From assembly GCA_028023455.1 (NCBI GenBank), contig JAQFVV010012544.1, forward strand, positions 1 through 64,000: a stretch of 64,000 nucleotides of DNA, written 5' to 3'. Position 1 is the first letter of the stretch. Each line of letters starts with the position of its first letter. The position numbers and the translations under genes are program-made. Positions 49,620 to 63,322 of the stretch are shown here, one piece after another. Under the pieces are notes generated by a model, which searched no databases, had not been told where the DNA came from, and saw nothing but the letters and a program-made list of their open reading frames with translations. The DNA is from Epiperipatus broadwayi (taxonomy: Eukaryota > Onychophora > Udeonychophora > Euonychophora > Peripatidae).

Positions 49620-50250
49620 AACATTTACTAGAGAGATTAAATTAAACTCTTCACTGATGAAGGCCACAAGCCAGAAACTAGTCTGGGGATATTGGATGAG
49701 TAGGTACTTTGGCGATTTTATGCACAAGCCTTCTGGCATCCATTGATTACTCTGGCTTGTATGGAGTGGCAATAAGTTTAGAGAGATTTGCCTGTTTTAT
49801 TATATTTTTATATTTTTTTGTTTACTCAGTGTTGTCCGAACTGTTATAAGACATACCCATTTTTAGTTTTAATATTTTTTCCAACCATTAAACAGAAGTA
49901 AAAAATCTAAAATAAATGCAATGAAATTGTTAAAAATATCACTTGTGAGTAAAGTACACTATTAAGGAATTTAAACATGCAATAAAAATAAATAAATTTA
50001 AATATCAACTCATATGCATTGACCAGAATTATACTTCTGTCTTTGTTTATTATAAACAAACACTAAATATATTTATTATGCCACCAAACATCACATAAAT
50101 GCCACTCTTTATGCTCACACAAGCTGTTAACATAGAGGCAAAATTTTTCACACTACAAACTGCAAGCCAGAGTCATCAATAGATGCACAGAAGGTTTGTG
50201 CATAAAATCTTCATCTAGTGCCTACTCATCCAATATCCCCAGATGACCAT
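49620..50250. mobile_element. Foldback element carrying a hammerhead
   Basis: Bases 49684-49770 (TGGGGATATTGGATGAGTAGG region through GCATCCATTGATTACTCTGG) recur inverted at 50130-50245. The arms end outward in AGAGATTTGCCTG-like and inward-facing AGGCAAAATTTTTC words. The spacer 49800-50130 is AT-rich. Same family as the palindromes at 35.6 and 40.0 kb. The left part contains a complete hammerhead. The 74-codon minus-strand open frame is repeat-derived. Confidence 0.65.
49648..49689 (+). ncRNA. Hammerhead ribozyme with intact core
   Basis: In order: stem I strand TCTTCA (49648-49653); core CTGATGA (49654-49660); stem II GGC-CACAA-GCC (49662-49672) flanked by an A-A apposition; core GAA (49674-49676); stem III AC-TA-GT (49677-49682); cleavage-position C (49683); returning stem I strand TGGGGA (49684-49689), giving six pairs, two of them G-U. 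Every invariant core base is present and the cleavage triplet is GTC, the favoured one. Type I topology, as known for Penelope-type and retrozyme hammerheads. The closing pair of stem II is unusual. Confidence 0.7.
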
Positions 50251-50740
50251 AAGTGAACTAATTGTATAATAAATAAAGATAATAATTGGGTTACATTGGC
50301 TCTCTTTGAAATACAAATATATATTATATCCTGGGTTGAGAGGTCAATTTTTGTAATGAAATGTGTGAGGAATCGTGTTTATTTGTTTATTTATTGCATG
50401 TTTGTGCTATTTTAATTTACATGCCCATTTCTTTCTGCGGTCAATTGTATAATTTTATTATTCTAATTTTTTTCATAATTATTTCGTATAGTTCTAATGC
50501 TATAATGTATATATATATATATTTCTAAAACAATTTTTAAAACTATAAATATTAATAAGTAAATCATTTTTGTATAAAATTAATTATTTCGTTCATAAAT
50601 TGCAATTACTCCGTCAACTACTCTTTGATAAAAATAAATCATTAAAAAATTATTTAACAAAATGTATTTCTGAAATGCCTAACAAATTTATTTAAATAAG
50701 TTTTACTAAGTGAAAAAACATTACATTAGAAGAAATTAAT

Positions 50741-51305
50741 CTTACAAATATCTTGGTCAGATTATGACTACAGATAGAAACATAATGGATATGATTAATT
50801 ATAGAATTAAATTTGATTGGAGTTTTTTTTTTGGTAGAAATAACTTAGTATTAAAAGGAAGTATGCCTAGGTGTTTAAAAAGCAAGAATTTAATAAATAA
50901 GTTTTAGCAATTGTTACTTATGGATCTGAGACTGGGACACTTAACAACATTAACAATATTGAGATTTCAGACCAACCAATGAAGTATAGAGAGATGCACG
51001 TCAGACTAAATAGAAAAAATCAAAAATGAAATACGTTGATGAGAGAGCAAATATGTGTTACTGACATTATTTAAAGAATTAGGAGACTGAGATGGAGTTG
51101 GTCTGAAAATATTGCTAGAAGTGATGATAATAGTTAGTTAAAATTATAATAGGATTCCAGGATATTTTAAAAGACCTAGAGAGACACCACATGTGAGATA
51201 GATGAATGAAATAAAGAAGTATGCTGGTGTGATGTGGAGAAGAGAGAGTAGAGATCAGAGAAGATGGATTTAATATGAAGACAACTTCATTCTGCTATAG
51301 GTAAG
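50741..51305 (+). pseudogene. 3' fragment of a second RTE-like LINE
   Basis: Begins at YKYLGQIMTTDRNIMDMI (50742 onward), the segment after the RT active site, then an FDW-F-RNN-L block and PRCLK. The C-terminal region follows: MHVRLNRKNQK, VTDIIKRIRRLRWSW, ENIARSDD, RRETPHVRWMNEIKKYAGV and RDQRRW near 51255. It matches the tail of the element at 45950-48300 and of RTE-clade proteins. Stops and shifts interrupt it. The rest of the element is missing, as expected for 5' truncation. Confidence 0.75.
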
Positions 51306-52132
51306 TAATGGTTAAAAATTATGTTGGTGATAGTGATATACATATGAGATTTTATTTGGGATTATAATTTTATTCAAAATAAATTTTACTTAAACTAGTT
51401 TTCATGATTATGCATCCAGATCAAGCAAGCTTTAAAAATTTTTCAATTTGTTTCTTAATGCTGGGTTTATCTTGATAAAAATAAATTATCAGGTTTATAT
51501 TACTTTTACAATAAAAGTTTTAACAAAGGTTGAATATATTCTATGTAGAGTTTTATTAAATGAGCATTTTCTTTAAGATGAGACGCCTTTTTGTTGATTG
51601 GTTTTAAGTGGCTATTCTATCTATGCTGAATCAATTATTTATTTTCCTAAATTAAAAAGGTGGCTCCTAATAAAATTACTTCTCCATTTTTTATATTTGT
51701 TCCTCTTGCAGAATATTGAATAAATCAAAACACGATAATGTAACTACCCTTTAATTAATTAAATAAATGCATTATCACTTCAGCAATTTTGTTTACCAGA
51801 AATTTGGAAAAACAAATTTTACTTTTAATTAATTCTAATTTTTTTAACTGTCTGTTTTAATTAGGTAAATTTTGGCAAACAAAAAATATCTTTCATTCTT
51901 AAAATTAATTACTAAAATATTATGTTGGAAATCACAGAAAAAATATAAGAATATATATTATAAAAATATTTCTTTCTGTAGATAGCCTTTTGAGTTTTAT
52001 TTCTTTATATATTTTATTTAATATTATCTTTTCTACATTTCAAACATTATTTTCTTTTATGATATACACACCCCCACATGCATATGACATATGTATTACA
52101 TCCTTGACAACATATATCTGTGAGAATATTAG

Positions 52133-52136
<4 letters not shown>
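51306..52136. other. AT-rich intergenic sequence
   Basis: No feature recognised. Confidence 0.5.

Positions 52137-52213
<77 letters not shown>
52137..52213. repeat. Two adjacent AT microsatellites
   Basis: AT runs at about 52137-52164 and 52176-52213 separated by AATATTAGAA, a word also present just before the first run, so the tract looks locally duplicated. Confidence 0.9.
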
Positions 52214-52216
<3 letters not shown>

Positions 52217-55200
52217 AACATTACAATATCACTGTAAATTGACTGTTTTAACTTTTAAGACTATAAAAAATTTATTGGCTTTGATTAATTTAATTTTTAT
52301 GGTTAAGCAAATGTATTTATCATTTTCATTGTTTATAAAAAATATAATAAGACTATTGTCATATTTAATTAGTCTCCCATATATAAGAAATATAATATTG
52401 TAAAATATTTTGAATAGATTTACATGTTGATTTTCTTTATATAGACTTCTAAATTTGTATAAAGCTATTGTAATTAAGAAATTGAATTAGAAGTATATAA
52501 ATCAAAAGAAGTGCTGCACATACAACTAATAATTCAAATATAAAAATATAAAAGAGGACCTATAAAGCAATCATTACATTTTGTTTATGTATGAAAGCCA
52601 TTACATTTTATATGATGTGCACTTGTGTGTTCATAGGCACTTCTGTATTTTAAATAATAATAAATAAATTTATTGATTTTTATTTATCAAAGATTGATTT
52701 AGTTGCTAGTTGTTTTTAACAAAATATCTGAGAACTTATAGTAGTGATTTATTTATTTTGAATCAAACATATTTGTAATCTTTTATTTTTCTAAAACCAA
52801 AAATAAAAATCTAACTGCCTTTGAGTCAACAAAAAACTTTAAGCAACAGAAACTATTATAACCTTCCCAGAAAAACCAAGAAATCTCAATGCATTGTGGA
52901 AAATATTATATATCCACACATCATGTGATCATTGGTAAAAAAGTGAAGTTTAAAAAACCAGAGGCTATAAAAATTTTCAGTGCTGTAGGACCTCAACCAG
53001 TCCAAAATTTTTAATTGCCATTTTGTTTTTCATCTACTTGATGGAAAGTTAATGTTACAATAGGCAGATCACCATAACTAGGCTGCTGACTTTTCTCCAT
53101 CATCTTGTAATAAGATGAACCACAACAAAACATCCAGAAATCATCATTGATTTAATTCATAAATTATTTATATCAAGAAATCTCATTTATTATAGCATGA
53201 TTTGTGAAATTGCTGTCTTAATATTTAACAAATCACTGGATTTACATCAATTGAAAGATAATGATAAATAGCTAATATGTTTTGGAAATATAGAATTTCT
53301 TAATTATAAACAAATTTGCTGTATTATTTTCCATAAACTATTATAAAATAATTATTTATTTACTACAAGAAAAGGTATTTATAAGTTTCAAAGATATAAA
53401 TTTCATCTTGTATTCAGTTATAAATGAAAACTTAATTTAAAATAACACCAGTTTTTAAAATCAAATATGCTATTTATAAGTTGTTACTAAAGAAACAAAT
53501 TTTTGATTTTAAAAAGATCATTTTTTAAAAATAGATAATAAACTTTGCTATATCAGCAATACAATAAGAATTATTAACTTAATGGATTCAAAACCAAAAA
53601 TGAATGATTTAATTTTACATTTTAAATGAATGAAGTGCTGAATGCTGAATTTTTGGATAAAATAATAAAAGGTATTTAATTGCTAGTTACAACAATCTAC
53701 AAATGTGTATTCAGTATCTAAGTAATTGGATTTAGGATTATCCATGATAAATGTGAATAATATTTAAACATAATGGATTATAAACAAATACTTAAATGCT
53801 ACTCCAGAATGAGGGATCCTCTAAATAAATGTTAAACATAATAAATGACCAAATTATAAGTTATTTTAAGAATGGATTACCTTGGATTAATAAGCATACT
53901 AAATAGAATTTAACATTTTATGCCATTTTTAGAATGGATTATAAGAGTAAAATGAATTGTTCAAAAACCAAATAGATTATTTTAATAGACTTTATACTTT
54001 CTTTGTTAATTCATATTATAGTCTTTGTTAATGTAATGATCTTTTCTTAGATATTTTTGTATTAGGTAAAGGATAATATTTTGTTTAATATTATGATTAG
54101 TGTTATGATTGAAGAGATAAATTGTAATATATTTTAAAATAGGATTGCACAAATGCAAGTATTTAACAAATTTATATTAAATGTCTATTCCCAAATATTA
54201 ATACTTATGAATTCTTAATTGTTAACCTCAAATCTAAGTGGAGCTAATTATTCCTATGCAGATGTGAAGAATTTCAATAGAACACTTTATTTATCACAAA
54301 TACTTGTTAATATTATTTTTCCACTATTATCTATTTTATAACAATGTTGACTAATGATTTAATTGTATGTTGTGTTGATGAAGTAGCATCCTTCTGATGT
54401 TTAAGGCTGTAATTGAATTTAGTAAATAATCTTAAGGCAAAAATAAAGAAGCCCAATGTAATAACTTATTATTTAGGACTGCTAAGCAATGATTTATACT
54501 TGCTTATTTTAAGAGAGTGAAAATTTCTCAAATGTTTGTAAATGAAGTTGGTGAATAATTGATTAAGTTGGCAAAATAAACCAATTAAGAACATTCATAA
54601 GGCATTGATTTTATGTTGTTTATAATAATTATTATCCTCTAATATTAAATTGAGGAATATGACAAAATACATAATATATGTACTGAGTTTAAATTAGTTT
54701 AGGGAACAAACAGTAATATTTATTAAATGTGTTATATGATTTTTTTATTATTGTTACTATTTATTCTTGTTATTGGTTTTTATATTATGGAATAAATAAA
54801 TTAATTGTTAATTTTAATATTTATCTTTGACATTCTTAAATAAACATTGTCAGTTCATTTCACATTTATGATATCAAAGATCAGATTTGAAATAAAGATT
54901 TATACATAAAACTTATCTGGATTTAATACATTATTATTGTATTAATGCTATCTAAAATGTAAAATATTATTGGATAGGTTGATATACAGAAAACCTCTTT
55001 ACACTATTGTATTCTGGAATGCATTAACACCTGATAGCCCTGCATTTATTACATTAACCCTGATGTAAATTATTATTCAACCTTGCATTTAATTTTGCTA
55101 GCCTTAGATTTAGAAAACACAGATTAGGATTACTCTAAGTTAAATCTTGGAATAAAACAATAGTTGTAAAGAGTTTTATGATTAAAGAAAATTAAGAGCA

Positions 55201-56099
55201 AGAGTACACAGATTACCATTATTATAAAACCCTGAGAAATTAATGCTTATTATTTTTTAAATATTTCTGTATGAGTATCAGAGTCTAGCATAAAATGTGA
55301 AAATAGATATAATATAAATGCACTTTTTTTTTAAATCTCCAGCCAGAAATCTCAACCTGAGTGTTTTTTCTCAACTCCAGTGTTTTTTTATTCTCTCTCT
55401 TTGCTTTCTATATATATATATTGTAGTTTTTCTAAGGTGCAAAAAATAAATTAAAGAAGAAGCTAGATTAAATGGGTTAGGTTTGTGAGAATATTTTTTA
55501 AAACAAAAAAAATAATAATAATAATAAAAGAGAGTTATTAGATTTTTTTTTAAATGATAGTTGCAAAATAAAGGGAAAAGTTAGACAAATTAAATTGAGA
55601 AAAAAAAAGCTTTCATCTGTTTCAGGTTTTAATTAAATAAGATAATAATTATAATCTATATTCCCTGCTTTTAAAAAAGAGTTTTATTTGTAAAAGAAAA
55701 GAAAACAAGAGAAAATATTTTTTGTAAAGTAATTAAAACAATGGATACTCATACTTTCTCTGAATATTTTTCTTTGAAGAACAGGAAAAAGAATATATTT
55801 CAATCAAATTTTGTTTTGTTAGTTTTTATAGAATGGTATATAATTATTTGAAAATAATTAAAGCAGTAAAAATTATATAAAATTGTTATTAGAAGAAATC
55901 AGATTAAATAGTTTATTGATTTGAAATTTAATCAGATTAGGTAGTTTCTGTGTTTAATTAAAGATACTTTTAAAAAAAATTTAAAAAGTAAGATAAGGGG
56001 AAGTGGTGGTAGATATACAATGGACATATATTTATTATATATTCATTTTTGTCTTTGTCTTGTTCATTCAAACATATGGACTGTCTAAAATATATTTGT
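52214..56099. other. AT-rich intergenic sequence
   Basis: No gene recognised. Bases 52900-53150 are less AT-rich and contain GGCTATAAAAATTTTCAG, a TATA-like site with no coding exon downstream. The rest shows no repeat pair or signal. Confidence 0.45.
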
Positions 56100-56290
56100 T
56101 GCAGCCACTAACTGATGACCTTAATGCTCTGGAAAAATGAAGGTTCTATTTTGGCAGCTATTGATTTATTACACTCTGTGTTGGAGTGGTAAAATCTGTA
56201 GTACATATTTTTGCTTCATTGCCTGGTGACATTAGAAACCTTAGAAGTAGGGTTTGAACCTGTTTTATATATTTATTTAGTCATCCAGGA
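56100..56290 (+). repeat. SINE-like fragment with B box
   Basis: GGGTTTGAACCTG near 56248-56260 resembles a Pol III B box and is followed by an AT-rich tail. The upstream A box is not clear, so the assignment is tentative. Confidence 0.35.
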
Positions 56291-59200
56291 ATGTTAGGCT
56301 TATACATATACACTCATGACTTCCACCCTATTTTATTAAAATGGTTATATTTAACCAATGGTATTATTATTAATTTTAATTAGATTTTATTTCTGAAATC
56401 TTAAATTCCTTTCATTACAGATAATCATGTATGTCCGCATATGTATTACAGATATGAAAACTAATATTATTTATGTAATAAAATATGTAGGAAATTCTAT
56501 ATATTATTCACTTATAATTAATGTAAAGTTAAAACAATGCCAGAGAAAGTTCTGGAAAGTAATTATTGTAATTTAAAATATTATAAGACAAATGAACGTA
56601 CATTAATTAATGTAAAAATGTCATTCTCATTTTGCTATTTCAACAATTTGCAAATTAATGGAAATCGTATCTTTTAGATGTATTTCCAATTCAGAAATAC
56701 AATTGAACAGTACTTTCTGGAACTTATCTGTTTTACGTCTTTCAACAGTAAAAAAAATGAATCATAGCAGCTAAAATCAAGCAAGGTAATTAAAGCATAT
56801 CCGGTTGCCACAAGTAAATAACTTTCTGGAAGGTTTGGTATCATATAAATATTGCCAAATTTTGAGCATAGGGGAAGAATAAAAGTTCTAGTCATGGGCT
56901 AAGTAAATCCAAGTCACATTTTGACTCTCTACTTGTACCAAAATGACTGCTGAGTAGAGAGAAGAAGTTCACCTCTCCTGATCTTTAGATTGTCCTCATG
57001 TTGCCTCTCTGCAATGCCATTGCCACTTGAAAACTGCCTTATATGAACTATGAAAGGACATTTGAAAGATGCTTATCATTATTTTATTTATACTTTGCAT
57101 TGCTGATCATGCTTCCCATGTTTAAATTTAATATATGTTTATTCCAAATGGCTGCCAAGTCATCTAGAAGGTAATCCATTTATGCCGCTAAATAGATTTT
57201 ACTGTTATTTTTATTTATACTCATAATGTAACTTTCTATCTGGTAATTGACCATAAGCTCAGTTATTGTAATTGTATTAATTTTAAATGATTCTCTCTAT
57301 AAAATTTATATATTTCTTTTGGCTAAAACATTAACATAAAATTATGAATCTGTTATTACATTGTAAATTTTACACTCTATTTTCATGTGGCAAAACTTAT
57401 TTTAATCTTATTTTAAAATATGTAGTTTCTATTGAGTTGATTCAATATGCTAATGACTCAATCTAGCGACCTTATATCATTTCAGTCACCATCCTGATAT
57501 TTTGGGATGCTTAAATACTCAAATGCAAGATTTCTTACTAAATGAAAATTTCGCTCGATTGAATAGCTAAATATATATGTTTAATGGAAGACTATTAAAC
57601 CATCATACTATGGGATACTATAAAACATGTTTTCTCTGTCTAACACTATTGATTTTAGATACATTTTATGTTCTTTAAATAAATTTGGATGATCAATTCA
57701 TTTTAATAATTACTCATTTGATCATCATACCATTGAGCATTGTAGTTTTTTTTATAATCTATCTATCATTTGAGTATACTTGGGATTGTTTAATAGAGGG
57801 AATAATATTATTCTGCCCTTTTGTTTTTGACATGCTAATTTGCCAAGGTCATATATGTATCTTTCCGAATGGGTTGATATTTTGTTAGTTGGGGTTTTAA
57901 TTAATATATCAGCCATAAAAGTCCTAAGCCATATTTAGCATTGCTTACTCATGACAGCATTAAAAACCTTATATTTTGCTTTATTATCTGCAGGTCCTGG
58001 ATATTCTTTATATAACCTGTCCCAGTATGAGATTTAGTAGCACTGATCTCATGACAATGTTAAGTTGTTGACGCTCTTTATGAGATAATGTTGGCAAGCC
58101 TGGACCATGGCATCTTTATCAATCATCTCTCCAGACACTGATCTATCATAGATATAAGTGGACTTTTATAAAGGAAGAAGCCTCTCAGTCCAAAGATTAA
58201 CAAGAATTGTTTTCTGATGCTATCATTATAGTCAGTACCACAACTTTCTCTTTATTATGTGTATGTCTCATATTATTGATAAGTCATGATGTAGTGATTT
58301 TTATAAACCATTCTATTGATTATTACTAATACTTTAGAAATGTCATTGTAAAGCTCATTTAAGTTATCCACCCTCTCATTTTAATAGGTTTTGGTATGCT
58401 CATGTTGAATAGAATTGTTAAACTAAACTGTTAAGTCATCTATGCAAATAAATGCTGATTCCTGTCAGATAATTAATAAATATTTATAGTGTTAATTAAA
58501 TAGTTTTTCTTAATGCATAAAGTTACTTAGTATCAAAGCATAAGCCTTCCTTTGGAGGCTGTAATATAAATGTCTTTTCTATATAATATAAATTAATGAT
58601 CATCACTTCTCTTTAGTCTATCATAACATTAACAGTGTTACTATTAAAATTTTATTTGTAACTCACATTATCATATTAAGCTACATTTTCATAACATTAG
58701 TCAATTACTGCCTATATAAGTAAATTACCACTTGCATATTTTCTTACATCAGTGAATCTATTTGTAGCATATTATAAATCATATCATTTGACTAAACACA
58801 AATTATTAACTGCATGAAATCTGTGCTATGTTAATTTATGTAAAACTTATTTATGTTCATTAAATTGTTATATTTGAATAGTAACTTATGCATTCATATC
58901 TCCTCATTGAGTCTCACATGTTCATTATCTTAATAATAGTATTTTTAGAAGTTATTATCAATTACTTTAAATGATATTTATGCTGGGGTTGTGCTCAGTT
59001 CTTGCTGATCATTGGTGAATGCTATATTATAACTCATGCTTTTCTTATCATGCTAGTCATGTGCAATTTATTAAAATTATATTTTTTCCTATACTTAAGG
59101 TATCTGTCTAAGTTAGGATGTGATAGTCTTTGTTTAAAATAATTACCCTGTAGATCTTGTTTTTCTGCTGTGTCTTTGGGACTGGAATGAATAAAATTCA

Positions 59201-61559
59201 TCTGTTATCATCAGAAATGTCAGTTTTAGAGAAGGGTTTGTCAAGCATGAATGGATTTAGGGTACATTTGCTTAGATTCTAAACCTTGTTAGATGAACAT
59301 GCAATTTTGACTGGTACAGTATGATGAATAACAGTCAATGTTTCAAAGTGTTACTAAAGATGCCTTGTTGAATTTTCCAAGGGTGTGTTCATTAGTCCAG
59401 GCACAATGTAGTCTTAGTTAATTATCAGAAGATTATCTTCCAAAAGCCTACAATATAAGCTCAAATTTTACCTGCCATTGCCAAAAACTATTTTTCCTGG
59501 GCAATATATGTTGTTTACTGAAAATCTATCAAATTGAAGCATTCTCTTAATAATAAGAGTGTTGTATAAACTAAAATAAATCTTGACCTGAATTTACATC
59601 TACAGAATGAACCAAGCTAAAAAAGCCAAAAAAAAAAAAAAAGAAAAGAAAAACTAAACTTACAGGGATAAATTCTGTGATTCCAAATTGACAAAACAAA
59701 AAAGAACCAATAGAAAACTGGAAAATGTTCAGCTCAAAAAAAGACATTCAACAAAATGATCTTCAAAGATGTTCTCACTATAGAGTTTGAAAAGACTTTT
59801 AATTACATACATTTTATATTATTACTCTCTAAATTCAAATAGTTATTGTAATACTTTTTTAAACTTTATTACACATATTAATAAGTAAATATGTTAACTA
59901 AACATTATCTTTAAATGTTTATAGAGAGTTATAATTAACTAGTGAAGTTTATTAATGTATAATAAATATTAGTTTTATTGTTTATTAATCTGGCCTTCAT
60001 TCTCTTACACAACTATTTTCTCTAGCATGAATATATTGTTCATATAATATTTATTTTAAAAGAGTCAGAATATGATAAGCTATGAGACAAGGTTTTTTTC
60101 AACAGGACTAATTGTATATAAGTGACAGTAGTAATGAATGGAGTCAAACTTCTCTCATAAATATTTCTAGTATTTGGAAAGCACATAAATGTGTTTGTTC
60201 ATTGGAAGATTTTCATTTTAATTAAATGGTCCTAAAATAAGGTCATTAAATATGCGATATAAGTATTATTATTATTCATTCTGATCATTGGTATAATTTT
60301 ATAAAATAAATTGCATTGATTTATGTTTTCTCTCTTATGACATGTAATTGTCAGATATATATTTCTATATTTCCTGATGAGTTTTGGTCAGTTTAACTTA
60401 AATATAAGTGAAATGTTATATTTAGCTGGTCAGGTGTGAGTTGATTGAAGCCCCTTCTGGTTTGACCATTATATATTTGTCTTTCAATGTGAGAGAATGA
60501 AAATGAACTAGCTATCTTCTATTAAAAAAGTAATATTATTAATAGTTTGTTGAGAAATGTGAGAACAGAAAAAGAATAACAGTTAAAACAATAATTAATT
60601 TTGACATAATGAGAAATATAAGTATGCTTAAAGTTAAGGATTGGATATACTTATAAGTAAAAGCAATCTGGTAGGCAGTGAAATAATCAGAAGATAATAT
60701 AGAGAATGATACAGATTGAAAGGATGGACAAGCACACCAATTAAATAAATAAATAATAGAGTTAAGTAGGAAATAATTTTAAAGAAAGAATATTATTAAT
60801 AAGAAATAAATATTGTGCATAAATATTATATACAGTCATAAATCAAAATTGAAATAATAGACTTCAGAAAAAGAAATAAAAAATGTCCCCAGTGAGGAAT
60901 AACAGAAAGGTCAAGCAAAAATCTCAAATAGAGAAAGAGATGATGAAATCTTGACAATGACAAATATTCACAAAACTTGACAATTAAATTAAAGAGATGA
61001 CCATAATATTTAAAAATCAAAATAAAATATTGGAAAATCAAAACAAAAAATTAGAATGACTTTTAAATTAAAGCAAGAAAATATTAAAAAAAATTGAAAA
61101 TAAAAACAAAAGGTTTGAAAACCCATAACATCAAATTAAAGAGAATTATGTCCAACTGAGAAAAGTGATTATAAAAGAATTAGAAAGGGGTTTATATTAT
61201 AGAGTGAGAATAGAGTAGATGAGGCATGCCAAGAGATGAAGTAAAATAAAATGGAGTAAGAAAAAGAAATAAATGATCGCTTAGTGTTATACAGGAAGTA
61301 AAGGATTAAATATGGTCAACAAAGCAGCTTAAAAATGCAAATAAAGTATTGTTAAAAATAAAAATATTTTCCAAAAAATGCAAAATCTAGAAGATGAATC
61401 CCAGAATTTTGGAAAAACATAAAAAAGAAGAAATCCAACCAAAATTTATAAGACCATAGATTTCAGAGTTATGGAAAAGTTAAGAATAGAATAAAAAATG
61501 GTCCCCAATGAAGTAGCAAAAAAAAACAGAACTGTGACAAAACTAAGTAAACACCTACC
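56291..61559. other. Intergenic sequence, mixed composition
   Basis: No gene supported. Bases 56900-57110 and 57950-59550 are less AT-rich than the rest and may be old transposon sequence, but no protein motif could be read on either strand. Bases 60600-61550 are strongly purine-rich on the plus strand and have weak internal repetition (ATGTCCCCAGTGAGGAAT near 60883 and ATGGTCCCCAATGAAGTA near 61498). Confidence 0.4.
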
Positions 61560-63119
61560 ACTGTGGAAAGTTATCAATAGTGACCATGGAATAGATAGAG
61601 AATTTTTTATGCCAATTGAGGACTCATAGATTATTAAGAAAACACCTGGAGAAGAGGAAATTTAACCACATATATGATGTTGAACTCATCAAGGACTCAG
61701 GAAATGTTAAATGTATTAATGACTTCATATATGAAGAATAAAAATATAAATAATAGTACTAAAACAAAATTGTGTCAAATAAATTTTAACAAAAAATCTT
61801 ATGTTTTACAGGAATAATTTTTAAAATCAATAATAATATAAAAGAGGGAACATAAAGAATGATAATAAAAAAAATCAAAAGGCTAATGGTGTAATGCATA
61901 AACATTTTAGAATGTATACAAACTAAATTGGAAATATTTGTATAATTAAGTATTTTATTTGAAGGAGATTTCTGAACTGCAGGTATGAGACAATCTCCCC
62001 ACATATTAATGAAATACAATTTGAAGCATAACCAGGGCTTACAGAAAAGTAATTGGTGATAAAAAATTCCCAGCAAAATATTAATTGTAATTCAAAATGG
62101 ATATCCAGTAGAATTTTTCTGACATTCACAAAAGAGATATCCCAAACAAAAGCTCCTTGTCTGTAACCATGATATGTACAATTTGCCTCATAATGTAGTT
62201 TATGTCCTCTGGGAAGATAAAAATGGTTTGGTTAACATTCATTTTATTTATTTGAAGATTTTAAGTTGTGATTTTAAACTTAATGCCTTCACCAATTGAT
62301 ACTCTTTCTAGTTATTAAAGTTATATGTACAAAATATTAATATAAAGTTTATCCTACACATAAAATTCACCATGTCAAAATTCTGAATTGACTCATTTTA
62401 TTCATTAAAATATTATGCTAATAAAAAGTCAAAAGCAACATTTGATAAATAGACAGGCTGCCAATATAAAAATTAATAAATTGTGGAAAAATTGATGTAT
62501 GATGTATTATTTTTTGTTTACATTTGTAATGGTTTTTTGTAATACAATTTGAATCTCGTTGATAATGATACATAGATAATTAAAAGTACTTCTATTAAAT
62601 TGTGGTATATATTTGTTTTTTAAAATATTTTTTACAGTATTAATTATTGTATTGTTTTGAATAATTATATATATTTTATTATAATTGGAATACAGACATT
62701 GATTAATAATATATATATATATATATTGTAATGATGTATAAATATGCCGTTACATTAATTTGAAATAAAAACTTTTAAGTTCGCAAATAAAAATAAATGT
62801 ATTAAAAAACTAAATGCTAAAATTAAAATGTTTGTTAAACATATATATATTCGCACAGATGCAAAACTTTAAAATATTTTTTTTTATAAATAAAAAAAGT
62901 ATTTGAACGTACTTTTTTATAAAAAATACAAGATTTAAATATAAAAATATTCTAATAAAGAAATAACGTAAGTAAAAATAAAAACAGGTATTAATTAATT
63001 CCTGTAATCTGTAAATGGAAATGATTGTTTATTAATTGAAAAGCTGGCTAGCCTTGGGGCTCTTGTGTAATTAAAAAGTCAGATGAAAATTAGATAAGAG
63101 AATAAAGAGAATTTAGCTT
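61560..63119. other. AT-rich interval upstream of the edge gene
   Basis: A possible LINE RT trace lies near 61636-61710 (KKTPGEEEI then ELIKDSGN across frames). Bases 62605-62730 match the repeat at 255-335 and end in a TA tract. Nothing else is recognised. Confidence 0.4.
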
Positions 63120-63128
63120 GACCAATGG
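63120..63128 (+). promoter_or_regulatory. CCAAT box
   Basis: GACCAATGG with CCAAT at 63122-63126, about 110 bases before the predicted transcription start, a usual distance for this element. Confidence 0.5.
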
Positions 63129-63202
63129 AAGCACCAAGCCTCTCGGACCTTAATGAAAATTTGGATTAGTGATGTCTTTGTTCGTTCAATCTAGAGATTT
63201 TC

Positions 63203-63232
63203 TATAAAAAGAGAAATACAGTTTTCCTGACA
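63203..63232 (+). promoter_or_regulatory. TATA box and initiator of the edge gene
   Basis: TATAAAA at 63203-63209 is followed 29 bases later by ACAGTTG with the A at 63232, matching the initiator consensus at the spacing expected for a TATA promoter. The region is clearly less AT-rich than its surroundings. Confidence 0.6.
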
Positions 63233-63300
63233 GTTGCCAGCTTGTTTTGGTGAGACAAACAATAAGACACACTTGTCGTTCTCTTTCACTTATTTTAAAA

Positions 63301-63315
63301 ATGAAAAGGCTGTGA
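63301..63315 (+). CDS. Upstream ORF of four codons
   Basis: ATG AAA AGG CTG TGA lies eight bases before the main start codon, within the predicted leader. It could lower initiation at the main ATG if translated. Its context (AAAATGA) is moderate. Confidence 0.3.
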   Translation: MKRL

Positions 63316-63322
63316 TATCAGA

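Noticed and set aside
52960-52985. TATA promoter at GGCTATAAAAATTTTCAG
   Set aside because: No initiator at a convincing distance and no exon downstream; the word is expected by chance in such AT-rich DNA.
57950-58260. Less AT-rich stretch as a gypsy integrase or host exon
   Set aside because: Neither strand gives a continuous motif series; only isolated words looked suggestive.
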